Below are positions 52,281 through 61,249 of a stretch of 64,000 bases of DNA, in pieces (positions within the stretch are counted from its first letter, which is position 1; the number at the start of each line of letters is the position of its first letter). The notes beneath the pieces are model-generated. The model was not told the origin of the DNA. It saw only the letters and a program-made list of their open reading frames with translations, and ran no database searches. Made by a program: the position numbers and the translations under genes. The DNA is from CAIKZZ01 sp036742455 (lineage in GTDB: Bacteria > Pseudomonadota > Gammaproteobacteria > Steroidobacterales > Steroidobacteraceae): the NCBI GenBank assembly GCA_036742455.1, contig DAINQU010000017.1:7099-71098 (forward strand), read 5' to 3'.

Positions 52281-53525
52281 ATGCATCCCCTGACCACCGC
52301 CTTCGTCGTTGCCTTCGTCTTCATGTTCAGTGCGCGCCTGCTGCTGGCGTCACGACAGATGCGTGCGGTGCGGCGCCATCGGGACCGGGTACCCACCCCC
52401 TTTGTCGCGGCGATTTCAGCCGAGGACCATGCCAAAGCGGCCGATTACACGGCCGCACGCCTACGGGTCGCGAAAGTCGACCTCCTCGTGGATGCCCTGG
52501 TTCTGGCGGGTCTCACGTTGGGGGGCGGCCTCGCGCTGCTCGACGGCTGGGTCACCCATTGGGGCTTCTCACCGCTGTGGCACGGGGTGCTCACGCTCCT
52601 TCTGCTGATGTTGGGTATGACGCTCATCGGTTTGCCCGTCGATCTGTGGCGTACGTTCGGGGTCGAGGCGCGCTTTGGCTTTAACCGGACGACCCTCGCC
52701 TTGTATGTCACCGATACGCTGCGCTCCCTGGCATTAACGGTGGTGCTCGGTGCGCCTTTGATCGCCCTCATCCTGTTTTTGATGCGCGCCAGTGGCGCGT
52801 GGTGGTGGCTGTACGCGTGGGCGACGTGGACGATCTTTGGCGTGTCGGTCGCCTTCTTTTACCCGCGTTATATCGCTCCGCTGTTCAATCGGTTCCGTCC
52901 GCTCGAGGACGGCCCGATGCGCGACGCGGTGGTCGCGGTGATGCAGCGCTGCGGCTATGCCGCCGACGGCGTGTCGGTGATGGACGGCTCGCGTCGCTCG
53001 AGTCACGGCAACGCCTATTTCACCGGGTTCGGCGCCCACAAGCGGATCGTGCTGTTCGATACCCTCATCGAACGCTTGAGTCCAACCGAAGTGGAAGCCG
53101 TGCTCGCCCACGAGCTCGGGCATTTTCGCCTGCGGCATATCGTGCGACGCCTGATCACCGGGGTTCTGTCGGCCCTCGTCGGCTTTGCCGTTCTCGGCGC
53201 CGTCGCCGGGCGACCCGAGTGGTTCGCCGCCCTCGGCGTACCCTCGCCCACGCCGCCCGTGATGCTGGCGGTCTTTGTGCTCGTCGTGCCTGTCTTCTTG
53301 TTTCCGCTGACGCCGCTTTCCGGCTGGTTCTCGCGCCGCGATGAATACGCCGCCGATCGCTATGCAGCGGAGCATGCGAACGCCGCTGACTTAGCCGCCG
53401 CGCTCGTCAAACTGTATCGGGACAATGCCTCCACCCTCACGCCCGATCCGTGGTACTCGGCCTGGCACGACTCGCATCCACCGGCGTTGGCGCGCATCGC
53501 CGCGTTGACAGGTCCCACCTCGTGA
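52281..53525 (+). CDS. M48-family (STE24-like) membrane metallopeptidase
   Basis: 414 residues from the ATG at 52281. Seven or so hydrophobic segments surround a core with RFGFNRTTLALYVTD, LFNRFRPLEDGPMRDAV and the zinc motif HELGH (His277-His281) in LAHELGHFRLRH. The third ligand Glu is in SRRDEYAADRYAAEHA. This is the complete CAAX-protease (M48A) layout, longer at the N-terminus than the M48 protein at 39916. It is coupled to rsgA by a GTGA overlap, and lies between orn and rsgA. Confidence 0.92.
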   Translation: MHPLTTAFVVAFVFMFSARLLLASRQMRAVRRHRDRVPTPFVAAISAEDHAKAADYTAARLRVAKVDLLVDALVLAGLTLGGGLALLDGWVTHWGFSPLWHGVLTLLLLMLGMTLIGLPVDLWRTFGVEARFGFNRTTLALYVTDTLRSLALTVVLGAPLIALILFLMRASGAWWWLYAWATWTIFGVSVAFFYPRYIAPLFNRFRPLEDGPMRDAVVAVMQRCGYAADGVSVMDGSRRSSHGNAYFTGFGAHKRIVLFDTLIERLSPTEVEAVLAHELGHFRLRHIVRRLITGVLSALVGFAVLGAVAGRPEWFAALGVPSPTPPVMLAVFVLVVPVFLFPLTPLSGWFSRRDEYAADRYAAEHANAADLAAALVKLYRDNASTLTPDPWYSAWHDSHPPALARIAALTGPTS

Positions 53526-54472
53526 CGCCGAACGACACCGCCGACCGTCCGTCGGAACGACGGGTCGGCCGTGTCGTGGCCAACCACGGGCGGCATGTCG
53601 AAGTCGAGGACCCGGCCGGCCGACGCATTCTCTGTCGCCTGCACGGCCGCAAACTGCACGTCGTCTGTGGCGACTGGGTCGAATGGGCGTTGGAGAGTGC
53701 TGACGAGGGCTTGGTGCACGGGGTTCAACCGCGCCATCACGTGCTCGAACGGTTGTCGATGACCGGCAAGGCGGAGACCGTCGTCTCCAACTTGGATCGC
53801 ATTGTGGCGGTGGCCGCCGCAAAACCGTCGCCCGACTGGCAGGTCATCGATCGGTATCTCGCGGGCGCCGAATGGGCGGGCCTCTCGGCCGCCGTGGCGT
53901 TCAACAAATGCGATCTTGGCCTCAGCGCCGACGACGAGCGCCAACTCGATGACTTGGCGGCCATCGGCTATCCCGTCGTTCGGGTATCGACGCGGTCGGT
54001 GCCCGGCGTCGATGCGCTCGCGCAGGTACTCGCCGGCGTAACCTCCGTGCTCGTCGGCCAATCCGGTACGGGCAAATCGAGTCTCTTGAACGCCCTCGTC
54101 CCGCACGCTCGGGCGACGACCCAGGAGATTTCCGCGGCCTCCGAGGAAGGTCGGCACACCACGACGCACGCCGCGATGCACGCGCTACCCGGCGACGGAC
54201 GTCTGATCGACTCGCCGGGCGTGCGCGACTATGCGCCACCCTTGCCGGTACCCGCCGCGGTCGGCTCCGGGTTTCGGGAGATCCACGGCCTTGCGGCCCA
54301 TTGTCGGTTTCAGGATTGCCGGCACCTGACGGAGCCCGGTTGCGCCGTGCGAGCGGCCGCTGAGGCAGGGACTCTCTCGCAGCGGCGTTACGCCAGCTAT
54401 CGACACCTGTACCAATTGGCGCGGGACTTCGAGGCCCGTTTCCCGGCGCGACGACCGCCGCGACTGCGCTAA
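53522..54472 (+). CDS. rsgA: Ribosome small-subunit-dependent GTPase A
   Basis: 316 residues from a GTG overlapping the upstream stop. This circularly permuted GTPase helps mature the 30S subunit. An N-terminal OB-fold (GRVVANHGRHVEVED) precedes G4 (FNKCDLG), then the P-loop GQSGTGKSSLLNAL near residue 180 and the switch DSPGVRDY. The C-terminal zinc site is HCRFQDCRHLTEPGCAV. The frame is open to 53450, but that part lies in the protease gene and lacks family sequence. It is convergent with recR, 16 bases between stops. Confidence 0.96.
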   Translation: MTPNDTADRPSERRVGRVVANHGRHVEVEDPAGRRILCRLHGRKLHVVCGDWVEWALESADEGLVHGVQPRHHVLERLSMTGKAETVVSNLDRIVAVAAAKPSPDWQVIDRYLAGAEWAGLSAAVAFNKCDLGLSADDERQLDDLAAIGYPVVRVSTRSVPGVDALAQVLAGVTSVLVGQSGTGKSSLLNALVPHARATTQEISAASEEGRHTTTHAAMHALPGDGRLIDSPGVRDYAPPLPVPAAVGSGFREIHGLAAHCRFQDCRHLTEPGCAVRAAAEAGTLSQRRYASYRHLYQLARDFEARFPARRPPRLR

Positions 54473-54488
54473 TCGCCGCCAAGTTCGC

Positions 54489-55088
54489 TCAGAGGAGCGG
54501 CAACCGGCCGGCGAAGGCATGCGCGAGCGTGCCGCCGTCCACGTATTCCAACTCGCCCCCCACCGGCACACCGTGGGCAATGCGGCTCGCGCGCACCCCA
54601 TGACGGGCGGACAAATACGCCAGGAAATGCGCCGTCGCATCGCCTTCGACGGTCGGATTGGTGGCTAAAACCACCTCCCGAACCGCACCTTCCAGCAGGA
54701 TCGCCTCGAACTGATGCACGCCGAGTTCGTCAGGACCAATCCCGTCGAGCGGCGAGAGATGGCCCATGAGCACAAAGTACCGGCCCCGGAAACTCCCCGA
54801 CTGCTCGACGGCGACCACGTCGGCCGGCATCTCGACGACGCACAGCGACGTCGGATCGCGCCCAGAGGCCGTACAGATCGGACAGTACTCGGCATCCGCG
54901 AGCATGCGGCAGCGTTTGCACTGCCCAATGGCCGCCACCGCACCCTCGAGCGCACGCCCCAGTTCCAGGGCACCCGGGCGGTCTTTTTCCAGCAAATGGA
55001 ACGCCATCCGTTGCGCGGTTTTTTGACCCACGCCCGGTAGGCGCCGTAGCGCCGTGATCAGTTGGGCCAGCGCCGGCGAATACTGCAC
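54489..55088 (-). CDS. recR: Recombination mediator RecR
   Basis: 199 residues from a GTG. It has an N-terminal helix-hairpin-helix (LRRLPGVGQKTAQRMAFHLL), the zinc finger CKRCRMLADAEYCPIC, and a Toprim domain starting CVVEMPADVVAVEQSGSFRG with LSPLDGIGPDEL. It works with RecO/RecF to load RecA at gaps. It is the third gene of dnaX-ybaB-recR; 4 bases separate it from the ybaB stop. No strong ribosome site precedes the GTG, so coupling to ybaB is likely. Confidence 0.96.
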   Translation of the reverse strand: MQYSPALAQLITALRRLPGVGQKTAQRMAFHLLEKDRPGALELGRALEGAVAAIGQCKRCRMLADAEYCPICTASGRDPTSLCVVEMPADVVAVEQSGSFRGRYFVLMGHLSPLDGIGPDELGVHQFEAILLEGAVREVVLATNPTVEGDATAHFLAYLSARHGVRASRIAHGVPVGGELEYVDGGTLAHAFAGRLPLL

Positions 55089-55092
55089 GGGA

Positions 55093-55416
55093 TCAGAACG
55101 GCAGCTTGAAGCCCGGGGGCAGATTCATGCCACCCATGAGGCCCGACAGGCGCTGCTGTGAGGCCTGATCGATCTTGCGTACGGCATCGTTGACCGCTGC
55201 CGTGCACAGGTCTTCCAGCAACTCGCGGTCATCGCCGGCCACCGACGGATCGATCGAAATCCGGCTCACCTCGTGCTTGCCGTTCATCACGACCTTCACC
55301 GCACCGCTGCCGGCTTCGCCGGTCACGGTCATGGCGGCGAGCTCCGCCTGCGCCTTCGCCAGATTGGCCTGCATCTGCTGCGCCTGGCGCATCATATTTC
55401 CCATTCCACCGCGCAT
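55093..55416 (-). CDS. YbaB/EbfC nucleoid-associated protein
   Basis: 107 residues from the ATG at 55416 with AGAGGA 9 bases upstream. It begins MRGGMGNMMRQAQQMQANLA, has the central AVKVVMNGKHEVSRISIDP and ends NLPPGFKLPF, all as in YbaB. The protein binds DNA as a dimer of tweezers shape. The longer frame to 55611 is an Arg/Trp-rich shadow inside dnaX. Confidence 0.93.
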   Translation of the reverse strand: MRGGMGNMMRQAQQMQANLAKAQAELAAMTVTGEAGSGAVKVVMNGKHEVSRISIDPSVAGDDRELLEDLCTAAVNDAVRKIDQASQQRLSGLMGGMNLPPGFKLPF

Positions 55417-55441
55417 CACTCTGTCCTCTTGAGGGTTCGTC

Positions 55442-57064
55442 TTAACGATGTGGTTTGACCGAGTCGGCGGCCACGCGCGCACCGAAGCGCTCGCTGATGG
55501 CCACCACGGTCGGATCGGATTCGATCGCCGCGCGTGCTGCCGCCAACTCCGCCGCCGCGGCACGCGCTTCGCGATCCGCCAACGTGTCGCTCGTCGCTGC
55601 GATGGGCGCACCGTGTTCGATCACGAGGCGGGTGGTCGGGCCGCAGGACTTCTGCAGCGCCTGCTGGATGCGATCTTCCATCTGTGCCGTGTGCAGACCT
55701 TCCTTGCCCGGCACCAACGCCAGACGCACGGTCTGCCCATCGAGGCCCGCCCACACACAATTGGCGGCCAGTTGATGCGCCGCACCGCCGAGCGCGAGAC
55801 CCGGCAGGAGCGCGAGCCAACTCTCCGCCGACTGCGGCAATCCGGGGCTCAGTGCCGGGGCGACCGCCTGCGGCGGTGGACCGCGGTCGACGACGGTCGG
55901 GCGCGCGGGGGGCGCGGCGGGCCGCGCCGATGCCGCCGGCGATGGCGACCCCGCCGAGCGAGTCGCTCCGCCCTCCGGCGCACTCGGCCGGAACGCGAGC
56001 ATACGCAACAGGGTCATTTCGAAGCCGGCCCGCGGATCGGGTGCCAACGGCAAGTCCCGGCGACCCAGCAAGGCCATCTGGTAATACAACTGGACTTCGT
56101 CCGCCTCGAGTTGGCTGGCCAACCGCGCCACGACGTCCGGATCGTGCCCGGATTCGGTCGCGGAGCCCGGCACAACGTGCTCGAGCGCGATGCGCTGCAG
56201 CAAGCTCGACAACTCGACGAGCACCTGATCGTAATCCGGTGCCTGATCGTCGAGCGAATGGATGGTCTCTATCAAGCCCACCGCATCACCGAGGGCCAAC
56301 TGGTCCACGAGACGCGCCACGTGCGTGCGATCGATGGTGCCGAGCATCGAGCGTACGTCGGCTTCGCCGACCCGGCCGCCACCGAACACCAAGGCTTGGT
56401 CGAGCAACGAGAGCGCATCGCGCAAGCTGCCGTCCGCGGAACGCGCGATCAACGGCAACGCCGCCGGCTCCGTCGCGACCCCTTCCGCCTCCAGAATATG
56501 CGCCAATCGGTCTGTGATGAGCCCGATGGGCAAGCGCTTGAGGTGGAACTGCAAGCAACGCGAGACGACCGTGATCGGCAGTTTTTGCGGATCCGTGGTC
56601 GCGAGCAAGAATTTCACGTGCGGCGGCGGCTCCTCCAGCGTCTTCAAAAACGCATTGAAGGAGTGCCCGGAAAGCATGTGCACCTCGTCGATGAGGTAGA
56701 CCTTGTAACGACCGCGGGACGGTGCGTACTGCACGTTCTCCAACAGCTCACGCGTATCTTCCACTTTGGTGCGCGACGCCGCGTCGACTTCGATGAGGTC
56801 CACGAATCGACCTTCGTCGATCTCGCGGCACGCCGCACAGGTGCCGCACGGCTGGGCGCTCACACCGGTATCGCAGTTCAGCGCCTTGGCCAGCAGGCGC
56901 GCAATGGTGGTCTTACCCACGCCGCGCGTTCCGGTGAAGAGGAAGGCGTGGTGCACGCGCCCGGAGTCGAGGGCATTGGAGATAGCACGGACGACGTGCT
57001 CTTGGCCTACCAATTCACGGAAGGCCTTGGGTCGCCATTTGCGGGCAAGAACGAGGTAGCTCAA
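55442..57064 (-). CDS. dnaX: DNA polymerase III subunit tau (DnaX)
   Basis: 540 residues, beginning MSYLVLARKWRPKAFREL from a TTG (57064). The AAA+ clamp-loader part has the P-loop FTGTRGVGKTTIARLLAK, the zinc module with CGTCAACREI, DEVHMLSGHSFNAFLK, and the sensor ATTDPQKLP. Domain III spans to about residue 360, then a Pro/Ala-rich linker and a tau-specific C-terminal domain follow. I see no slippery A-AAA-AAG site near the linker, so I cannot support a gamma product by frameshifting. Upstream on the same strand lies the SRP RNA, the usual gammaproteobacterial order. Confidence 0.96.
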   Translation of the reverse strand: MSYLVLARKWRPKAFRELVGQEHVVRAISNALDSGRVHHAFLFTGTRGVGKTTIARLLAKALNCDTGVSAQPCGTCAACREIDEGRFVDLIEVDAASRTKVEDTRELLENVQYAPSRGRYKVYLIDEVHMLSGHSFNAFLKTLEEPPPHVKFLLATTDPQKLPITVVSRCLQFHLKRLPIGLITDRLAHILEAEGVATEPAALPLIARSADGSLRDALSLLDQALVFGGGRVGEADVRSMLGTIDRTHVARLVDQLALGDAVGLIETIHSLDDQAPDYDQVLVELSSLLQRIALEHVVPGSATESGHDPDVVARLASQLEADEVQLYYQMALLGRRDLPLAPDPRAGFEMTLLRMLAFRPSAPEGGATRSAGSPSPAASARPAAPPARPTVVDRGPPPQAVAPALSPGLPQSAESWLALLPGLALGGAAHQLAANCVWAGLDGQTVRLALVPGKEGLHTAQMEDRIQQALQKSCGPTTRLVIEHGAPIAATSDTLADREARAAAAELAAARAAIESDPTVVAISERFGARVAADSVKPHR

Positions 57065-57093
57065 GGGTCAGCCCCGTGAATCCGAATGGAGGC

Positions 57094-57199
57094 GACCCGC
57101 GCCGGCACCCCTCCGGCACCCGACCGTACCACTGCCCTTGCTCCCTTCCGGGCCTGGGGGGGTTCGCGGCTAGTCGTCGCGGAGGAACCGACGCGGGTC
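57094..57199 (-). ncRNA. ffs: Signal recognition particle RNA (small bacterial type, 4.5S)
   Basis: On the minus strand the region carries AGGCCCGGAAGGGAGCA, the apical tetraloop and SRP54/Ffh-binding internal loop of SRP RNA. The ends pair: CCGACGCGGGTC at 57188-57199 and GACCCGCGCCGG at 57094-57105 form a 12-bp helix (one G-U), with CCTCCG/CGGAGG stacked inside. That gives a hairpin of about 106 nt. It forms the RNA core of the targeting complex with Ffh. The position just upstream of dnaX is conserved in gammaproteobacteria. Exact ends are estimated from the helix. Confidence 0.9.
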
Positions 57200-57540
57200 A
57201 CCATTGAACCGCTTGACCGGATACCGCCGGACCGGTCGACATCCGTCGTGTACGGCGGGCGGGCCTCAAGCCCTGACCGGCCGACGTCGTGACGTCCATC
57301 AAGTCCAGCACTTTATCGCATCCAGCCCCTGCCCGGAACGCTTTTGGGCGGTCGATGGGCCCCGATCGACCGCCCACCGTCTCGTCCCTGCCCTGTCCCC
57401 AGTGCCGATACGGCGCGGGCGGGTCACCCCGCCGCGCGCGGCGACGGATCGGCGTGCCCTCGAAAAGTATGGCAAAGACGCTGTCGCCGGACCTGCGCGT
57501 GCCTTACAACTACCGTCCCTTTGTCTGTCCCACGGTTCCG
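57200..57540. other. 341-base region between SRP RNA and glycosyltransferase
   Basis: No gene with family features is seen. It should hold the SRP RNA promoter on the minus strand and the glycosyltransferase promoter on the plus strand, but I found no convincing -35/-10 pair. The frame of the glycosyltransferase stays open back to 57289, without recognisable protein sequence. A short GACGTC pair (57284-57297) is the only symmetric element noticed. Confidence 0.5.
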
Positions 57541-58296
57541 ATGCAGCTTTCGATCATCATCATCACGAGGAACGAGGCCGCCAACATCCGCGACTGTCTG
57601 CGCAGCTGTGCGTTCGCCGACGAGCGGATCGTGGTCGACTCCGGCAGTACCGACAATACCGTTGAGCTCGCCTTGGCCGAGGGCGCCCACGTGGTGGAGC
57701 ACGCCGACTGGTGTGGGTTCGGGGTTCAGAAGAACCGCGCCTTGGCGTTGGCGCAGGGCGACTGGGTGCTGTCGTTGGACGCGGACGAACGCGTCACTCC
57801 AACCCTCCAGCGACAAATCATCGAGGCCATGGCCACCGGCGTGGCGGACGGCTACGAAATTGGCACGCAAACAGACTTCTACGGTCACCGCGTCCGCCAC
57901 TCCGAGTTCTACGCCAACACGTCGAGCATCCGTCTGTTTCGGCGTGGCAGCGGTCGATTCCGCGATGCGCTCGTACACGAGAACGTCGCCCTGGATTCCG
58001 GACGTGTCGCGCACTTGTCGGCACCGCTGCAGCATTTGTCCTTCGTCGACCCCGACACGTACTTGCGTAAAGTGAATCAATACGCGGATTTGCAGGCGCG
58101 AATGCTTTACGAGCAAGGGCGTCGATGCACGTATTTCGCGGCACCCTTACGGGCGGCGGCAGCGTTCTTTAAGTCGTACGTGATCAAGCTCGGCGTGTTG
58201 GACGGCAGTGCCGGTTTCATGGTCGCCGTGTTTGCGGCCGAAATGACCTACCACAAATACTTCAAGTTGATGCTGTTGACCCAACGCGACGACTGA
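57541..58296 (+). CDS. Glycosyltransferase family 2, WaaE/KdtX-like
   Basis: 251 residues from the ATG at 57541, chosen because GT2 proteins start just before the first strand (MQLSIIIITRNEAANIRDCL). The donor-site IVVDSGSTDNTVELA and the DxD-type VLSLDADERVTP are clear. The middle block GFGVQKNRALALAQGDW is shared by lipopolysaccharide core beta-1,4-glucosyltransferases of the WaaE group. It probably adds a sugar to the LPS core or a surface glycan at the inner membrane. An in-frame ATG at 57469 with a weak site is an alternative start. It is convergent with katG. Confidence 0.85.
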   Translation: MQLSIIIITRNEAANIRDCLRSCAFADERIVVDSGSTDNTVELALAEGAHVVEHADWCGFGVQKNRALALAQGDWVLSLDADERVTPTLQRQIIEAMATGVADGYEIGTQTDFYGHRVRHSEFYANTSSIRLFRRGSGRFRDALVHENVALDSGRVAHLSAPLQHLSFVDPDTYLRKVNQYADLQARMLYEQGRRCTYFAAPLRAAAAFFKSYVIKLGVLDGSAGFMVAVFAAEMTYHKYFKLMLLTQRDD

Positions 58297-58337
58297 ATCC
58301 GTCGCGCGGCTCCGCAGGCACCGGCGCCGCCGACGGC

Positions 58338-58374
58338 AGGGCGGTTCGTCGCTCGCCGAGCGCCGAACCGCCTT
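58338..58374. terminator. Long hairpin between convergent glycosyltransferase and katG
   Basis: GGCGGTTCG (58340-58348) pairs with CGAACCGCC (58364-58372), and the inner CGCTCG/CGAGCG extends the stem. An A-T and a G-T pair lengthen the base, giving a near-continuous hairpin over 58338-58374. It lies 42 bases past the glycosyltransferase stop and 22 from the katG stop, so a bidirectional terminator is likely. Confidence 0.65.
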
Positions 58375-58396
58375 CACCGCCGCGACCGCTACGGGC

Positions 58397-60610
58397 TCAG
58401 CGGCCGTCGAACCGGTCGAGGTGCATCACCTTCGTCCAGGCCGCCGCGAAATCCCGCACGCACTTCGCAGCGCCGTCGTGCTGGGCATACACCTCGGCAA
58501 TGGCCCGCAATTGCGCGTTCGATCCGATAACCAGATCCGCCCGTGTCGCCGTCCAGGCGAGCTGACCGGTCCGACGGTCACGCCCTGCATAGGCGTTATC
58601 ACCCGTCGGCGCCCACGCGATCGACATGTCCACCAAATGGACAAAGAAATCGTTGGTGAGCGCACCGACGCGGTGCGTAAAGACCCCCGCGCGCGAGCCA
58701 CCGTGATTCACTCCGAGCACCCGCAGCCCGCCGATCAACACCACCATCTCCGGCGCGCTCAGCGTCAACAGTTGCGCGCGATCCAGCAACCGCGCCTCGG
58801 GGGACACGCGATCGTCCGCCCGGTGGTAGTTGCGGAATCCGTCCGCCGGCGGTTCGAGCACCGCGAACGACGCCGCGTCGGTCTGCTCTGCCGAGGCATC
58901 CGTCCGGCCCGGGACAAACGGCACAGGGAGGGGATGTCCTGCGGCCAGCGCAGCCGCTTCAACGGCGGCCGTACCCGCCAGCACGATCAAATCGGCCAGC
59001 GAGAGGCGCTTGGCACCGGTCTGGCGATCGTTAAACGCGTGCTGGATCAACGCCAACCGGGCCAACACGCGCGCAATGCGTTCAGGCTCGTTGACCGCCC
59101 AATCCTTTTGCGGCGCGAGCCGAACCCGCGCACCGTTTGCGCCGCCGCGCTTGTCGCTGCCGCGGAACGTCGACGCCGATGCCCAAGCGGTTGAGACGAG
59201 ATCGGCCACGCTCAGTCCCGAGGCCAGGACCTGCTGCTTGAGCGCTGCGATATCCGCCGCATCGATCAGCGGATGGTCCACCGGCGGCAAGGGGTCCTGC
59301 CAGAGCAGGTCCTCCGCAGGCACTTCGGGGCCCAGATACCGCGATTTCGGACCCAAATCACGATGCGTCAATTTGAACCACGCCCGTGCGTAGGCATCGG
59401 CAAACGCGTCGGGATGAGCCAAGTACGACCGCGCGATCGGCTCATAGACGGGGTCGTAACGAAGCGCGAGATCCGCAGTGGTCATCATCGGCGCAACGCG
59501 CAGCGTAGGGTCATGCGCACCGGGGATCATGTCGTTCGGCGCAACGTGCATGGCCCGCCACTGTTTCGCGCCCGCCGGGCTGTGGACCAGTTCCCACTCG
59601 TACTTGAACAGTACGGTGAGGTAGCCCATGTCCCACGTCGTGGGATGGGGTTTCCACGCCCCTTCAATGCCACTGGTCGTCGTGTCGCCGCCGCGACCGG
59701 TGCCGTGGCGGTTGATCCACCCAAGCCCCATGGCTTCGAGCGGTGCGGCCTCGGGCGCGGGTCCGACCAAGGCCGGGTCGCCTGCGCCATGCGCCTTGCC
59801 GAAGGTATGACCACCCGCAATCAGTGCCACGGTTTCGGCATCGTCCATGCCCATGCGTGCAAACGTTTCACGGATGTCACGGCCGCTCGCCACGGGATCT
59901 GGCCGTCCATCCGGCCCCTCCGGGTTCACGTAAATAAGGCCCATCTGCACGGCCGCAAGCGGGTTCTCAAGATCGCGATCACCGCGATACCGGCTGTGCG
60001 GCCGGTCGCTGGTCGCCAGCCACTCGGTTTCCGCGCCCCAATAAATATCCTCTTCCGGGGCCCAGATATCCTCTCGACCACCGGCAAAGCCAAAGGTCTT
60101 GAAGCCCATCGTCTCCATGGCGACATTGCCCGCCAAAATATAGAGGTCCGCCCAGGAGATCGCGTTGCCGTACTTCTGCTTGATCGGCCACAAGAGACGG
60201 CGCGCCTTGTCGAGGTTGCCGTTGTCCGGCCAACTGTTCAGCGGTGCAAAGCGCTGATTACCGGTGCTGGCGCCGCCCCGCCCGTCCGCGATCCGGTACG
60301 TGCCCGCGCTGTGCCACGCCATGCGGATGAACAGACCGCCGTAGTGCCCCCAGTCGGCAGGCCACCAATCCTGCGAGTCGGTCATCAGCGCGGCGAGATC
60401 CTGCTTGAGGGCTGCATAATCGAGCCGCGCAAAGGCCTCGGCGTACTTAAATTCAGCATCCATTGGACTCGACACCGGCTGATGCTGGTGCAAGATCGCG
60501 AGATTCAGTTGATTCGGCCACCAGTCCGCATTGGATCGGTCGCCATGCGTCGCACGAGCGCGGCTCGCGGAATGAAAGGGGCATTGCACGGGGGCAGAGG
60601 GTTCAGTCAT
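58397..60610 (-). CDS. katG: Catalase-peroxidase
   Basis: 737 residues from the ATG at 60610 with GAGGAG 8 bases upstream. Two peroxidase-fold halves are present. The N-terminal half holds the distal Arg96-Trp99-His100 (IRMAWHSAGTYR) and the proximal His268 (ALIAGGHTFGKAHG). Trp99, Tyr227 (GLIYVNPEGP) and Met253 (TFARMGMDD) are spaced for the Met-Tyr-Trp adduct needed for catalase activity. The C-terminal half lacks heme ligands, as usual. It removes hydrogen peroxide in the cytoplasm. I found no OxyR gene or clear OxyR site beside it. It marks the last core-like gene before the island. Confidence 0.97.
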   Translation of the reverse strand: MTEPSAPVQCPFHSASRARATHGDRSNADWWPNQLNLAILHQHQPVSSPMDAEFKYAEAFARLDYAALKQDLAALMTDSQDWWPADWGHYGGLFIRMAWHSAGTYRIADGRGGASTGNQRFAPLNSWPDNGNLDKARRLLWPIKQKYGNAISWADLYILAGNVAMETMGFKTFGFAGGREDIWAPEEDIYWGAETEWLATSDRPHSRYRGDRDLENPLAAVQMGLIYVNPEGPDGRPDPVASGRDIRETFARMGMDDAETVALIAGGHTFGKAHGAGDPALVGPAPEAAPLEAMGLGWINRHGTGRGGDTTTSGIEGAWKPHPTTWDMGYLTVLFKYEWELVHSPAGAKQWRAMHVAPNDMIPGAHDPTLRVAPMMTTADLALRYDPVYEPIARSYLAHPDAFADAYARAWFKLTHRDLGPKSRYLGPEVPAEDLLWQDPLPPVDHPLIDAADIAALKQQVLASGLSVADLVSTAWASASTFRGSDKRGGANGARVRLAPQKDWAVNEPERIARVLARLALIQHAFNDRQTGAKRLSLADLIVLAGTAAVEAAALAAGHPLPVPFVPGRTDASAEQTDAASFAVLEPPADGFRNYHRADDRVSPEARLLDRAQLLTLSAPEMVVLIGGLRVLGVNHGGSRAGVFTHRVGALTNDFFVHLVDMSIAWAPTGDNAYAGRDRRTGQLAWTATRADLVIGSNAQLRAIAEVYAQHDGAAKCVRDFAAAWTKVMHLDRFDGR

Positions 60611-61015
60611 CGCCGTCTCCTCGGAGGTCGCGTTTGAGCATCGGTCAGGACGCGAGCCTGTGTACGGCATCGCGTTCCGACGAACACCCGAGAGTCGCCG
60701 TATCAGTATCACTTAACGACAGTGTAGGCCGTTCGGTGACGGGAGCTGCCACTGTACGAAAGATCCAGCGTCAGCGTGGTCGATTGTTCAGATCGCAGCA
60801 ATAGGCGTTCCGTATCGCGGACTTCGGCAAGTGCCGATTGACCCGCGGACAACCCGCGACGGTCGGGAGCAACCTAGCGGGCGCATTTGGATGCGACCCT
60901 CGCTGCAATCCGTTCTCCGCGTCGACTCTACGAGCGGACGCACCAGCGCAACATCCTACTCGCGCCGACCCCCAGGCCACGCTAGGTTACATGCTAACCA
61001 ATAGGATGCCCGCTG
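60611..61015. other. 405-base region between katG and the mazE relic
   Basis: It includes the katG promoter side (TACACT at about 60721-60726 on the plus-strand complement region is a weak -10 candidate) and nothing with protein-family features in any frame. Near its right end GGTTA (60985-60989) and TAACC (60995-60999) are an inverted repeat 17 bases before the mazE relic start, a possible former operator. Short open frames here have no recognisable sequence. Confidence 0.45.
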
Positions 61016-61249
61016 ATGACAAAGGTAAGCCCTCCCCGCTCTTCCCGGGTCAAGGTCGCAGAACACCGAGCGCGATTACGCGCTCAAGGCTTGCGGCCGA
61101 TACAAATCTGGGTTCCCGACGTTTGCGCACCGGCGTTTCAGTGAGAGGCGCGACGGCAATCCGCGTTGGTTGCGGCCAGCTTTCCAGCGGACGAAGATCA
61201 AGCCTTCATCGATACGGTTCCGGTTGGGTCGATGCCTGAGATGGGGTGA
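61016..61249 (+). pseudogene. Decayed MazE-type antitoxin (DUF3018 family)
   Basis: Reading from ATG 61016 in one frame gives a 77-codon product with a single internal TGA at 61142-61144 (codon 43). Before it stand VAEHRARLRAQGLRPIQIWV and PDVCAPAFQ; after it, EARRQSALVAA and DEDQAFIDTV. This is the DUF3018 antitoxin pattern (RLRAQGLRPIQIWVPD...; EARRQS; EDQAFID) over its full length. No frameshift is needed. The true gene would have ended in an acidic tail; here it ends PEMG. It normally neutralises the downstream MazF and represses the operon. The nonsense codon should abolish it. Confidence 0.85.

Noticed and set aside
55442..57064. Programmed frameshift producing a dnaX gamma subunit
   Set aside because: No slippery heptamer with downstream stem was seen near the linker.
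55448..57079. Very long open frame (543 codons) antisense to dnaX
   Set aside because: High G+C codon bias leaves the opposite strand open. The translation is Arg/Gln-rich with no family motif, while dnaX has all its motifs.
59273..60637. Open frame of 454 codons antisense to katG
   Set aside because: Same cause; katG explains the region fully.
60611..60840. OxyR binding site upstream of katG
   Set aside because: No spaced ATAG/CTAT pattern could be found.
60838..61239. Open frame of 133 codons across the mazE relic
   Set aside because: Runs in another frame from the mazE/mazF homology and has no family sequence of its own.
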